This document shows positions 9,501-20,799 of a stretch of DNA of 64,000 bases, one piece after another; the stretch's first letter is position 1, and every line of letters starts with the position of its first letter. The notes beneath the pieces were generated by a model. The model searched no databases. It had not been told where the DNA came from and was given only the letters and a program-made list of their open reading frames with translations. Where the stretch lies: contig BROE01000019.1 in NCBI GenBank assembly GCA_036571765.1, positions 3,785,290 to 3,849,289 of the forward strand, in the 5' to 3' direction. The translations under genes were made by a program, and so were the position numbers. This DNA is from Plecoglossus altivelis. Its lineage: Eukaryota; Chordata; Actinopteri; Osmeriformes; Plecoglossidae.

Positions 9501-11012
9501 GCACACACGCACACACGCATGTGCTGGCCAAGGAACACACTCAGGCCCCCTTACTCCCCCCCCTCCGCCTCCCCATAAAAGGCCTGTTTGTTCTGTATAC
9601 AGAACTGATATATTTTAGTCTGCTCTTTGGGAGGGTCTCACCTCTATTCTGCCATTTTTGATCATTTTTGACTTTTGCTACGAAAGAGCCTCGGATTCAA
9701 CCCTGCGTATCAGCCTGATCTAGTCCCCAGAGGAAGAGGCTAAAATCAGCCTGAGAAACCGAGAGCTGCCGTCAAGCCAGAGGCCTCAGCAGAACATCAA
9801 TCCCATTTCTCCAGAACTACATTTTCCCAAAGACCCAACTACATTTCCCAATATTCTTCATTTGATCACATGGTCCATATCCAGCAGCGGTGGCGTTTGT
9901 GTTTTCGGGAGCAGGTTTTGGGTCAGATTTATACCTCCTCTACCCTACATGAGGGTCATAAACCAATGCCAGAAGCCCTTATCGATTCAAATTCTATTAA
10001 CCATGTTACTTCCCCCCTTCCTCCTAACACCCCCCCCCCTCTTCCAGGGCACATAAAGATCAGACCAGGATCTCACTCCCCTCTCTTTCAGATGTAAGGC
10101 GTATGTGCTGCCTGCTGTTGGCCTGGGGTGTTCACATGCAGCCTGTGTTTTACTGACTGGCCTGCAACAGCCTTGTTCTCTCCCATAGCTGAGCAGCAGC
10201 CACACTCCGTTCTGTACGGCACCCTCCCATTTCCCCCACCTCGTCATTTTCAAGTGAAGTGAAGTATTGTCAAGTATGGTTACCCATACTTACCTCTACA
10301 TTTAACCCATCCAAGCACGCACACACGCACGCACATACTTATTGCTCCAGCACCTGGGAAGCAATTGGGGGTTCGGTGCCTTGCTCAAGGCACCTCAGTC
10401 ATGGTATCAAGGGCAGAGAGAGTGCTGTTTATTCACAATCCCCCACCTTCAATTCCTGCCGGTGTGAGAATCGAACCAGCAACTTGCAGGTTACAAGCCT
10501 AACCATTAGGCCACGACTTCCCCAATGAGTGTGCAGAGAGTGTCGTCCACGTTACGTGTCTGAAAATATACGGTTTTTGAAATAACTGAATTGACAGCGG
10601 TGGGATTCGAACCCACGCCCCCGAAGAGACTGGAGCCTTAATCCAGCGCCTTAGACCGCTCGGCCACGCTATCTTATAGTGCATCTACATGACATCCATC
10701 AAGATGATGATGATAAGCATCGACGCAAACTGGTTTGCGCTCACAAAATCCCATGTACATACTTTCGATTTGAGCTAGTCTGGAATACTCACGCACACTA
10801 TCTCTCATCCCCCCCAACCCACACATCATGCTGCTATGAGACAGCCTAACTGAATTCTTCTTCTTTTTTCGTCTTTTTTTTTCTTGCTCTGTCAGTGTAA
10901 ACATATTCTGGCTGCCTACCTGAGCCAGGCCATGGGAGTGGCCCAGCTGGAGGTCTTGTCTGACCAACAGATGTCCCTCATCCTGTCTGCGGGAGCCACC
11001 ACAGAGACCTAG
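3450..11012 (+). CDS. zswim7: zswim7: SWIM-type zinc finger protein 7 (5 exons, 139 aa)
   Basis: Coding exons are 3450-3522, 4089-4110, 4593-4695, 9379-9483 and 10896-11012. They join in frame to 420 nt (139 aa; human ZSWIM7 is 140 aa). ZSWIM7 (SWS1) is the SWIM-domain partner of SWSAP1 in a vertebrate Shu-like complex that supports RAD51 in homologous recombination and is needed in meiosis. The SWIM zinc ligands CxC...CxH are C84, C86, C102 and H104, split between exons 4 and 5. Other matches to the recalled human protein include QALDLVD (43-49), SSPSGR (57-62), VLGSS (67-71) and PAFAYSVLRK (87-96). The start gives MSLLPSVAEQ, similar in length to the human N-terminus. Intron 3 (4.7 kb) and intron 4 (1.4 kb) are the largest. 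The exon 3 donor (CAG|GTCTGG) is weak. A polyadenylation signal lies at 11516. Confidence 0.93.
4089..4110 (+). CDS. zswim7: zswim7 exon 2 (22-nt microexon)
   Basis: Between CAG (ends 4088) and donor GTGAGT (4111) lie 22 nt. With the flanking bases they encode ISDDLLLA, aligning with IPDEYLLS of human ZSWIM7. The phases (1 in, 2 out) match exons 1 and 3. Confidence 0.87.
4420..4910. repeat. Right arm of ~490 bp inverted duplication
   Basis: Contains zswim7 exon 3 with parts of introns 2 and 3, including a CA microsatellite near 4733-4770. Its reverse complement recurs at 2443-2936. The ~1.48 kb between the arms holds the promoter region and exons 1 and 2. Confidence 0.95.
4593..4695 (+). CDS. 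zswim7: zswim7 exon 3
   Basis: Follows TCCTCCCTCCAG. Reads LRFVFG...QALDLVDQRSVT...SSPSGRKAFQ and ends in phase 0 at a weak GTCTGG donor. It lies in the right arm of the inverted duplication; an identical antisense copy is at 2658-2760. Confidence 0.93.
4911..9378 (+). other. zswim7 intron 3 (bulk)
   Basis: About 4.5 kb of unique-looking intron. I see no exon, RNA gene or clear repeat beyond short C/G runs such as those near 7365, 8240 and 8790. Confidence 0.6.
9379..9483 (+). CDS. zswim7: zswim7 exon 4
   Basis: Between CTGTTAG and GTGAGC. Encodes VLGSSGKLYTC through RKNDSLL, including the first two SWIM zinc ligands (CPC). Confidence 0.95.
10250..10522 (-). mobile_element. tRNA-derived SINE-like element
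   Basis: Read on the minus strand from about 10522, it begins with a tRNA-like head. There is an A-box-like TGGCCTAATGGTTAGG and, about 30 nt on, a B-box-like GGTTCGATTC. A unique body follows, including CCTTGAGCAAGGCACC, a motif I associate with teleost SINEs, and the far end has short GTGAAGTGAAGT repeats. I cannot assign a named family without a repeat library. It lies in zswim7 intron 4, antisense to the gene. Confidence 0.65.
10592..10673 (-). tRNA. tRNA-Leu (anticodon AAG)
   Basis: The 82-nt minus-strand sequence folds as a type II leucine tRNA. It has an acceptor stem GATAGCG/CGCTGTC, a D-arm with A box TGGCCGAGCGG, an anticodon stem CTGGA/TCCAG with loop TTAAGGC (anticodon AAG), a long variable arm, a T-arm with GGTTCGAATCC, and discriminator A. 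It is nearly identical to the vertebrate tRNA-Leu-AAG I recall, with an A2:U71 pair where that has G:C. Downstream on the minus strand a TTTT tract (10566-10563) could end Pol III transcription. It lies within zswim7 intron 4, antisense. Confidence 0.93.
10896..11012 (+). CDS. zswim7: zswim7 exon 5 and stop
   Basis: After a pyrimidine-rich tract and CAG. Starts CKHILAAYLSQ (the CxH half of the SWIM finger) and ends ...GATTET with TAG at 11010-11012. Confidence 0.95.
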   Translation, partial: CKHILAAYLSQAMGVAQLEVLSDQQMSLILSAGATTET

Positions 11013-11034
11013 CCCTCCAGACTGCTGCTGCCAC

Positions 11035-11247
11035 CACACATAAAGGACTGGACTACCACACATGCAGGACTGGACCACCACACATAAAGGACTGGACTAC
11101 CACACATGGAGGACTGGATCACCACACATGGAGGACTGGATCACCACACATGCAGGACTGGACCACCACACATGCAGGACTGGACCACCACACATGCAGG
11201 ATTGGACCACCACACATGCAGGACTGGACCACCACACATGCAGGACT
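11035..11247 (+). repeat. 22-bp minisatellite in zswim7 3' UTR
   Basis: About nine to ten copies of GGACTGGACCACCACACATG-CA with small variants (TAAA or TGGA for TGCA), starting about 23 nt after the zswim7 stop and followed by (GATG)n at 11247-11266. It falls between the stop codon and the polyadenylation signal, so it should be in the mature mRNA. Confidence 0.93.
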
Positions 11248-11515
11248 GATGGATGGATGGATGGATGTGGGACGTTCTGGTCCTCTCAGATTGTTCTCAT
11301 GTGAAGACATCAGAGAAGTAGGAAGGAAAAGCTGCAGTGGTTGTCCGGTTTTGAACTTGTCTCTCCGACTCTGCAGATGTTGTAATGTTCTGAGTGTTTT
11401 GTTCTTGGTCACTAGCCAGAGAGTGTACGTGCATCTGTTTTACTGTGACTATGTTGCTTCACTGTCCTTTAGTCTGAACTCAAATCTGTCACTTTGTACT
11501 TTGTCTATAGGGAAA

Positions 11516-11521
11516 AATAAA
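11516..11521 (+). terminator. zswim7 polyadenylation signal
   Basis: AATAAA about 505 nt after the zswim7 stop, the first canonical signal downstream on the plus strand, giving a 3' UTR of about 0.5 kb. Confidence 0.75.
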
Positions 11522-13789
11522 ATGATTTAAAAACTTCATGGGGTTTCTCTGAAAACCAAAATGACATGCATTTCCCAAGCATGTATGTGAAATGTGAATG
11601 TAGTTGGGCTTGGCTACGGATATGTAGTTACAACGACTGACTGTCCAGTAACAATATAAACATTTGCGTTTAATTTTATATAAACTGTTTTTATTAACAA
11701 AATAATTCACCATACATACTGATTTCGTTAAATAGCAGTATTGGTTTACAGTTGTAATCAGTTGAGTAAAATATTTATTGAGCAGGGATGTACGATTGTG
11801 ACCAGTGGTTTGTTAATTAGTGGCAAAACTGTTCAAACGCTTGTACAAATGTGTGAGAATGAGAGGCAGAATTATTGAATTTACATCAGCTTGTTTTTGC
11901 TTGGTTCTTTCTAATCCACTGAAAGGCAATAGTCCGATATCCCCTTGCTGGAATTTTAAAAGCTTTAACATCGATAGTTTCTCTATACTTATGTAACACT
12001 GTAAAGAATACAATCCCGTGTCAGTGTCTACAGTGGAATGTACTTGAAGTTTAGCACACTCCATTTCGAGCCCTTGAGTTTTTTTTGTGTCGGTATATCG
12101 TGAATAAGTAACACGTTAACAATGACAAATGAAAGACTGTAGTCGATGCATCCCAGTGCTTAATGCTTCCCACATACAAAGTTGACATTAAAACACCAGT
12201 AAACAGCAACACAGAAGCGAGAAGTGTGTTGAACCATTTCGATTTGACTAAAAGACTTTTCTAAAAACATGTTTTTATGTTCATGTTTTGACAGTGCAGA
12301 ACTGGCTCTTTACGTTCATGGAACTTTCGAATCGAATTGAATTTCGTAAAAACACAGGTGTGTCTGTTGACCTCAGATCAGATAAAAATGCTTCACCTAG
12401 TTAGAAAGCTATATCGCAGCCAATCTGAAGTAGCCACTTCTTCTGTGCATACAGTACACAATACTGACCGTCACACAGGAAACAGTGCAACAACATCCGT
12501 TTACATCGGTCACCGATTCACGCCAGAGGTTTCGACACGCATTTTGCGAAATGAACGTGTTTTTCCTTTCCGCAACAATACCCAACGTCGTAACGTTGTT
12601 CCCTCGTACGGCTTTGTTGACTGCGGTCTGCAATCTTGGTGGTCTGTGGAAACGGCTGTTTCATCTTTCCCTCGGCTCTAACCGCTGCAGCGTGCTGACC
12701 TGATACGGGGACGACCGTCAGAATTTCCCCTTGAGTCAGACGTCAGCTTCTCCTTTCTGTTCAACAGACGTTTGTCGCAGTTGACAGATAATGACGATGA
12801 CTGCCGGCGGTGGTTTCACGCCGGCTGGGCGCACGAAGCCCAAGGAGTGTGTCTTGGGTTAGGAAGTGGGGAGACGTGGGTGGACACTGACAACGTCTAA
12901 AGGACAAATGCCTGGTTTTAGTCAGCATATCAAATAATTAGGCTTGGAATGGTGACTAAAGACAGATTTCATTCCTTTGCCGCAGGTCCAAAACCTTTCT
13001 TCTCTCTGAGCTATTGTTTTTTCACAGCACGATCAAGCTTCCCATTCTGTAGGCCTGAGTTTTTCAGGAAACTCGATAGATATGAAGCGGTCCACCTTCC
13101 TCGTGTCCTGTCCTCTCGATGAACGTTTTGCTGATGTTGCAGTCGTAAAATGTTCCTGCGTACATATTTTCCATTAGCAGTTTCCTATGCAGTATGTCTG
13201 TTTCTTCTATACGAACGTTGCTATTGGAGTCAATCAAAACCCAGGTACAGTACACTGATGCAACCAACCTAGGTTTACATGTGTTTTTTTCTTTCCGATT
13301 TCAGCTACATAAAAATAAATACATTGTTCAGACACTACAGGCTATACACTTAACACATTTTTCCCCCTCAAAATTAAGGCTTCAGAACAGAGTGTTTTCA
13401 AGTTGCAATGATATACGTAGGAATGATAAATAAAATCCTTGCAATGAATTCACACATTGCATTTAGATCGATTTCACAGTCCTGCAAATCCAGTTAGTTA
13501 GATTCAGCGAAATAAAATTCAAAAAAAGAATCCTTCACAACATGAAAAGTACTAGTGACATCTGCATTTCCCCTGGCCTCTGATACGCGACATGATTTAT
13601 AAATACCGGCCCACATTCAAGGCATATTTGAAAATCTTCAATGCATATTATATAGAATATACCCCTTTTGTTCTGTAAACATATCTATCCTTACTGAAAA
13701 TAGCATTCAAAAGTAAAACAAGTTAACACAAATGTGTTTCGGGGGGGGCGGAGGGGGGCAGAAGCCAAACTTGCGTAACAGCGCCCCCA
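11522..13789. other. Convergent intergenic region and probable adora2b 3' UTR
   Basis: No coding exon is visible. On the minus strand, AATAAA signals lie at 11779-11774 and 11695-11690; if used, the adora2b 3' UTR would be about 2 kb and end within 200 bp of the zswim7 signal. A G-rich run is at 13741-13757. Confidence 0.45.
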
Positions 13790-14531
13790 CTAGAGTAAGG
13801 GGTCGATAGTCATGTGAATCTGGTCTTTATTCCGCCTGCTGCCATTGGAGCTAAGGTAGAGGTCCTCCCTGCGACACAGGAAGTGACGCGTCAGGATTTT
13901 GCGGAAAGTGTTCCTGAAGTCCTGGATGCGGTAGGCGTAGATGATGGGGTTGACGGCCGAGTTGGCGTGGGACAGCATGATGGCCACGTACATGACGAAG
14001 GGAGACTTTTCCAGGTTGCCGTAGAAGAGTGTCAGGCAGTTGAGGATGTGGACCGGCAGCCAGCACAGGGCAAACAGCCCCACGATGATGGAGAGAGACT
14101 TGGCGGCGCGGATCTCGCGCTGCAGCAGGCTGTGGTGCTGGTTGCTGGCGCCGTTGGTGACGCACTTGAGCTCCATCTGCCGGAGCTGCTTGCGCGCCAC
14201 GGTGAAGATCTTCACGTAGATGCCCAGCATGATGAGCAGAGGGGGGAGGACGCAGCCGAAAAAGTTGAAGTAGACCATGTAGCGCATGTCCACCACGCTC
14301 TCAAACTGACACACGAGACGGCAGCTTCTCAGGAAGTCTTGTTCGCTCTCCAGGCCAATCAGAGGGTCGGAGGCGTTGTCCAAGCAGACGCTGGTGTTCT
14401 CCGAGGGCGGAGTGCATGCATGCTCCTTTCGGTTCCATCCCAGGAAAGGAATGAGGCCAATGATGAAGGATAGAATCCATAAGATGGCGATGATCTCTCT
14501 GGCTCGTTTGCCTGTTACTAGCTCCCTGTAC
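13790..14531 (-). CDS. adora2b: adora2b exon 2 (TM4-TM7 and tail)
   Basis: Acceptor CTCTCTCCAG then G TAC AGG GAG (YRELVTGKRA). Runs through ECL2, TM5-TM7 and the tail to ...MTIDPLL and a stop at 13790-13792. Confidence 0.95.
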
Positions 14532-17500
14532 CTGGAGAGAGAGAAGAAGATCAATCGACATCCTTTCTTATGACTCTGGTCACCTATGAAATCGACTTTA
14601 ATATCACATTAACAATACGTTGTACGAACCCGATATCATACTCCAGAAACGGGCTGGTTGAGATCTTGGTACAGTGCAGCCATTACTACTATCTGCATGC
14701 TGTTCTCTGTGTACACTCTACACACTGATCCTACATCCTGTTGAATGCTGGCAAGCCCTGTATAAACACGACATCCTAGCTTCCATGTCTATTATCTATT
14801 TGAATCCAACTTGTTTTACAACCAATAAATTAAGAACTCCAATGCAGTAATGGGTTTGGATAATAATTCACTGGCCATACTGTTCAAACAGAAACCTTTT
14901 GGAAACCTTCATTATACAGTAGCAGATAGTTCTCAGTAATACTAATGACATTATTTATCTCTCTCTATATATTTATACTGTATATATCCCTTCCCCAGGC
15001 TGAGATTGAAATAGGTCCATGAGATAAAGGATCCACACAGCCTGAACACAGAATGTGTTTCATGCTGCAGTCTGAAGCGCTGGTCTGTCCTGCGCTGTGA
15101 CACCATCAAGCTCCTTCAGACTTGCTGTCTGGCCACATCCTGAAACATCAGCTGCACTCCTCAATCCTAGCATGAGCTGCAGCCTGAAGATACACGTCAA
15201 GCTCCCGCATGGCCGTGAGCCACAGCATCACGCCAAGGACTTGCAACCCCCCACTGCAAACTGAAACGCTCTTCGCTTGATATGACCCCTTGCCAACTAT
15301 ATAATGAGGGTGTTGAGTCAGGCAAAGCTGTGCTCTGTTGTCACTTGGCGATGCATTCGTCGCCTCAGTGTCACCAAACATACACTTTTGGTCTCGTGTG
15401 GCCCATTACAAGTGAAATGAGCTGTAATAACAGTAGCGCTGGCTGATAAGGCAGGCTCTTAATTATTACCTCCATAAGTTCCTTTCTCAGAAGACAGGCC
15501 TCCTCATACAGTCTGCAGCTTTTATGGCACTCCAGTAAATGATTCAACAGTGGCCACGGAGTCCTGTTCCCCTGTCCTTTTGCTGCAGCCAGGGACATGC
15601 TGGCCCTGATGCCATCAATAATGCACAGCCCTGCCCAGGGATGTACAGGCAGCCCCCCGGGTCAGGTGGGACCCACACATCGTTCCCCTCTGTCCGTATC
15701 TCCATCAATCTCCTCCTCTGCCCCCTCTATCTCCTGCTTCTCTCTCTCTCTCAGGCTGTCACTACCTTCCTCTACCCCGTCCTCCACCGGTCCCCTATCA
15801 AGCCTGAATTTGTGTTTGTTCAGGTGGCTAAGATGTGGCATCCACCGATCCATATCTCTCATCAATGTTACACTCCCTTTCCCCTCTCCGACAGAGCGAG
15901 TGGAATTCCTATCTGTGAGAGCCACTGAATGGTCGGCTGAAAGGATTAGTTCTGGCATTACGACAGCAGCCTGGCATCTCTCTCTCCTTTCTTCTTCTCT
16001 CCCTCCACCCCTGCCCCTCCCCCTCTCTAACCCCCTGTGTTCCTGTGCTTCCGCCGGGGGGGGGGGNTGAAAGCCCATGGCTGCGTAGACTTTGATTTGC
16101 ATGCGAATACGCAAATACACCATTGTAAAGCGCAAGTCGCTCTTAACAGCGGCGCAAACGACAGAGTTGTAATCAAGCATCTGGGTTCTACTCTGGCCAT
16201 GTTCCAGTCGCATAGATTTCCACTGTTGAGAGCTTTGAATAACAAATCACTGAAAACAACATTTAAGCAACAACTTAAAAAAATAAAAGACAAGGGAGAG
16301 ATCTTGGAGCACATTACCAGACTTCCATTCTGTCCCTTGACAGGCGGCTGTAATGAACATTATCATGAAAATACCATATGGATACCGGACGGTGTCTATG
16401 ATTAACAGTTATATAGTCTAGTGATTGTGAGCCCAAACGCTCAGGCTGGCAATAAAATCTTGGAAATTAGCGACTAAAAATCTTTTTAGTCACAGCATCC
16501 TTTGGGCAGGCAGCCACCTTTGGACATAATGCTCGCCCTCTCATTATCGCTCTCTCTTTCTGAAGGAAGTGGTGACTTAGAATGTGCTTTAGAATGCAAA
16601 CTAGGTCTGGGTGGCAGGGAAAGCCCCAAGCTACAGACCTTTTCAGAACTTGGTTTATTGGATTGGTTATTGAATTGTCTTCCTAGCAAAGACTGGTGGT
16701 GCGAAGGAAGCTAAAATAGCTCCAAGGTCATGTTCTGGGAAACATGCAAAAGAAAAGCAAGCTTCTGAAGCGAGACTGTGTAAGGCAGAACCCTCTGAAA
16801 CATCTGTACATTCTCTTTCACTTCCAGTAAAGCCAGCTGTGAAAACAGTCGGCACCAGAAGACAAGCGATCTCCCTGAGGATTGCCGACCCTGCCAAACA
16901 CACGCATGAGTGCATTTCCACCCAAATGTGTCTGTGCGTATGAACACGGTACCAAAAACACAAACGCTGAATATGACATTCTCACACATACATTAGGAAC
17001 GACATACTGTCAACAGATCTGCAAGGCGAAATCTGGGTGTGGAAGTAAACCCAGTCAAATCTGTTTGATGGATTAAGTGCCTCTGAATAGACGTATTAGA
17101 TGTGATGTATAATATGTATAACACATAGAAATATCATATCATTACTAGGGACTAGAAGGAAACTCACTGTGTTTTGAAAAACACAAGTTTAACACCTTCA
17201 GATGTATTAGACCCGGGTGGCAACAAAGAAATAAACAAATTTAATTGGTTCGTTTGGCTTGTATAAGAAACCCCAGCTGGAAGAGTAAAGCACCTTGCTG
17301 GTTGCGGGACTCTTCCAGAATGATCTCTAGGGTCTTCATGTGGTCTTTGTCTGGGGAGACTTGAGTCACTGCCACGACTGACCACTGCTGTGTGTGTGGT
17401 CACTGTATCAATACGAGTGACACACTGGAGCCAGGTATTGATCCCTCCATTATCTAAGGCTCTGATAGCTGATGATCAGTGATTTCTGCTCCCTTTAAAG

Positions 17501-18509
17501 CAATCCAATCAATCTGCCTCCAGCAGGCACCTTACCTCTAAAGACGAGTAGAGAAGGGATGTAATGATGTTACAATAGATGTGCCCCACTATATAAAGCG
17601 AAATCTGATCAAATACTTGTGGAAACACAATGCATTTAACCTCAAATAAAATGATCAGCGATTGTCCAGAATGTATGTACAACATTTTTACAGTACGCAA
17701 GCAACTTCCCTCCAAAACTAAAACATTACTTTTCAAACATTTCGTTAGAAAGTTTACAACATGTAGGAAACACTTGAAATGATCCGCGAATAGCAATATC
17801 TTATGCCTGCGCCTTTAAGATTAAACAAGGACGCATGTTATTTTTAATCAAGGACAATCATCATAGGATTATCCGTTTAAGATTGATTTTTTTAAATAAA
17901 ATAACCTCCCTTCAGGCCTGTTTCATACCAGGCGTATGTGCACAACGTTTAAACGAGTTTACTGCCCTTTCTCCCCTGTTGTTGATCAACTAATTATATT
18001 GATTCAAATAGTACATCCCAGACCATTGAACAACTGACCAAAAGTCATCTGAACTGATTGAGAGTCGTTTGCATGGAGGCTGATCAATCTGATAACATAA
18101 AACAGTTCACTGATATGTACTTGTATGCACTGACTGGAATAAGTAAGTTGATTTAGTGTGGTGATAGAAAGACTAAAAGAATTGCTTACCTTAGAGGGAT
18201 CTTAACGGCCAGATATCTGTCAATCGCAACAGCAAGAAGGCTAAATATTGAGCTTTGAGTCAATACTAAAACAAAGCAGGCGAGGAACAGGCATCCGTAA
18301 AAGTCCAAACAGATACCGATGCTTATGGTTATGGCAAAAGGGATGGCAAGACAACCAACCAAAATATCGGCGACTGCCAAGGACACCAAAAAGTAGTTCG
18401 TAGCGTTTTTCAAAGTGGTATTGATCGCGACAGCCCAGCAAACCAATACATTGCCGGATATGGACAAAACAGCAATTATTAATTCAATTACTATGTAGAA
18501 CATATTCAT
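13790..18509 (-). CDS. adora2b: adora2b: adenosine receptor A2B (2 exons, 353 aa)
   Basis: Coding exons are 18190-18509 and 13790-14531 (minus), joined at the Arg codon of IPLR|Y, the intron position I recall for vertebrate adenosine receptors. The product is a class A GPCR of the plasma membrane that binds extracellular adenosine and signals mainly through Gs to cAMP. Visible hallmarks are GNVLVC in TM1, LAVAD in TM2, DRY at 97-99, CWLP in TM6 and NPIIY in TM7. The ECL1 Cys73 and the ECL2 Cys of CQFE form the expected disulfide pair, with the ligand-contacting Phe next to it. ITISIGICLDFYGCLF and MVYFNFFGCVLPPLLIML favour A2B over A2A, as does the short tail. ECL2 is longer than in human (332 aa) and has NTS and NAS glycosylation sequons. 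The start chosen is MNMFYIVIEL; an in-frame ATG at 18530 would add MCRILAE. Confidence 0.93.
14532..18189 (-). other. adora2b intron
   Basis: About 3.7 kb with no recognised exon. A single N preceded by a 10-G run (16057-16067) marks an unresolved base. Confidence 0.7.
18190..18509 (-). CDS. adora2b: adora2b exon 1 (TM1-TM3)
   Basis: ATG at 18509-18507 (G at -3) opens 106 codons plus two bases, ending at donor GTAAGC. Includes TM1-TM3 and the DRY motif. The upstream in-frame ATG at 18530 is a less likely start. Confidence 0.92.
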
Positions 18510-18530
18510 CTCAGCAAGTATTCTGCACAT

Positions 18531-20709
18531 TGAAGTCGCTGGTGAGAAGAGTATCACGGGGACAGGGTCCAACGAGGAATTGAAGTCTTTCTGAAGTAAT
18601 CCAGGAATATTCCCAAAATGTGATTAGCAAAAACCGCCATCTGTCAAATCAGAGGAAATGGTTAGTGTTTCGTTTTTTTCCGTGATGTACAGAACCTTTT
18701 CACTGTGTCAAAGCAATGTTAAACAGTGCACTTGATTACTGGGAATGTGTGACTCACCAAGGTGCAAGCAAAACTAGATCATTAGCAAATGCATTGGATG
18801 TTGATGTATATAGATTTATCGGTTAACAAATCAACATTTTACATGGCTTACCCCTCTTGGACTTGTTGGTTACGTAATGGCTGCTCAATGACTTGTTGCC
18901 TACTTAATTTCTCGACCGTTCCGACCTGGGATACTCGTGCGCCTGTTGCGGTTGTTGGAAGAGTGTCTCAGAACTTCCTCTACACATGGGTTTTCAAGTA
19001 GAGAAAATACACGATCTAATAGCCACGCCCCTACCAAAAGATAACCTACGTTTCATACATAATTTCTTAAACATTCCTACTCAGGCTAGCGTCACCGCTT
19101 GTGCGTATTTACGCGCTGCTGAAATGGGTTTAACAACGTAATTACATGCGGTTAAGTTAATGTTGGCTAGTTTTTGCAGCACCTCGCAGAGGGAAACAGC
19201 TGTTTTTCATTACTATACTGGGTGTACGCCAGCACGTCTGTCTGTATGTGGTATTACTTTCGAGTCCGAATGTCCAAATGAATGATGGCCTATTCTAAAT
19301 GGTGGACATCCGACTGATTAAATGTAAATGTATTCAATCAAGAACGGCACCATTCGCGTGGCAGTTTCGAGGACTTTTAGAGAGAATGACCATCTTCAGC
19401 CTTGAACACAAGACAAACATACCTTTTCCCCTCCTCTTTCCGTGGGGAAATGTTCTCCCAGACTTAGACATTTAAGAGGCTTTCTGGAAAACCAATGACA
19501 ATGTGTAATGGTGCATTTCCTTAATTGACAAGAATTCCGGATCTGAGAGATACTGGCAAAGTTTAGGATATTCTACGTTAATTCCATGCGGTCAACTGCG
19601 TATTCCAGGATCTTGTCAGTGTTCTCTTCCTGTAATACAATTATCTTTAATGTTGTATTGCACTTATGTGTCAGTTTATAGTGAAAAACCACCGCGTTTT
19701 AATGCATATGCACTTGATAAGCTGATAAGAGTCCAAATGAACGTTGATGAACAACAAAAGCTTGACAAAACTTTATTCAACAGTAACCATCTCTTACTAG
19801 ATGGGGCATCAACCTCTTCAAGCACATCTCAGAGGCCTGTAATTAGAAAACGTTCAATTTCCTGCATTATTCTTACATTTCTTCGCACATTCTGTATGTA
19901 AATAAATAAATAACACTTTCTTCTGCCAGAGGCAGCTGAAAATGGATGGTTGCCTTCATACCACAGACTATATAAAGTGTCCCAGCCCATATAATGAAAT
20001 GTAATTGACATCTTCAGCATGGTATTTTTTTTATACATTTAGTGTTTTACTGATTCACTTAAGAACTATGAAATAGTCATATTGCTGTCTGAAAACAAAG
20101 ATGAATGCACGAGGGAGGACACATTATAAAGTGGTTGGCGCGGAACCATTCACACAGCTCAACATTCTGTATCAATATTTTGTGGTAAAATAGTGTGTAT
20201 TTGGAAAACTGTCAGGAGCCAATGCATAGCTACTGAGGATTTAGCAATTCATAGGTTGTGCAGCATCTCTGATAACATCTCGACTCCAGACTATGATATG
20301 TAAAGGCTTCTTATTTAAAGGAAAGCATCTTCCTCTTTCCAAAGTGACCTTCCAAATAATAACTTCAGAAACAGTTCCAGCATTCCTTTTTGTACATCCT
20401 GCGTGCCACCAACAAAAGGTTGATCTTAATGTTAATGTATCTTGCCTGCTGTAAACTCCAATAGCTATTAAACACTGTAACATGATGAAGGAGCTAGCAA
20501 ACAGCAACTCCAAGCAGGTTCGACCCTCGGAAGAAAAGAAATCACTGGAGGGTCCCTATTAATATTGAATGGGTCATCATCAGTCTGTATGGAGAAGGGC
20601 ACATTAAAACTTGAGTGGGCTGAGGGGAGGGTAAGGGGAGGGGGGGGGGGGGGGTTACTAGGGCAGAAAGTGCTGCTGTGCCTTCCTCTTCCTCCGCATC
20701 CACCCCTGT
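18531..20709. other. adora2b upstream region and specc1 3' flank
   Basis: No coding exon seen. Part should be the specc1 3' UTR: a minus-strand AATAAA at 19777-19772, about 930 nt past the specc1 stop, is a possible signal. The part next to 18600 should include the adora2b promoter. A G-run lies at 20638-20654. Confidence 0.4.
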
Positions 20710-20799
20710 TCAGGTCTCAAAGTACTTGTAGATCTGTGAGACGTACTGCATGACGCTCTGCCAGTCCGGCCTGTCCGTGTGCATCAGCTCGTCGATGTC
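20710..20799 (-). CDS. specc1: specc1 exon 13 (end of CH domain)
   Basis: Thirty codons, DIDELMHTDRPDWQSVM...YKYFET and TGA at 20712-20710. A CA-rich tract (20816-20899) lies a few nt upstream of the acceptor, on the intron side. Confidence 0.96.
   Translation of the reverse strand, partial: DIDELMHTDRPDWQSVMQYVSQIYKYFET

Noticed and set aside
11062..11304. Repetitive frame (HTCRTG...) after zswim7
   Set aside because: Translation of the 3' UTR minisatellite, not a gene.
12337..12681. 114-codon plus-strand frame between zswim7 and adora2b
   Set aside because: No recognisable motif, overlaps an antisense frame of similar quality; chance length.
13814..14473. 219-codon plus-strand frame opposite adora2b exon 2
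   Set aside because: Antisense of a receptor exon with strong third-base GC; no family resemblance.
13790..18509. Calling the receptor ADORA2A
   Set aside because: Short C-terminal tail and A2B-type DFYGCLFLACF and FFGCVLPPLLIML segments favour A2B; A2A has a much longer tail.
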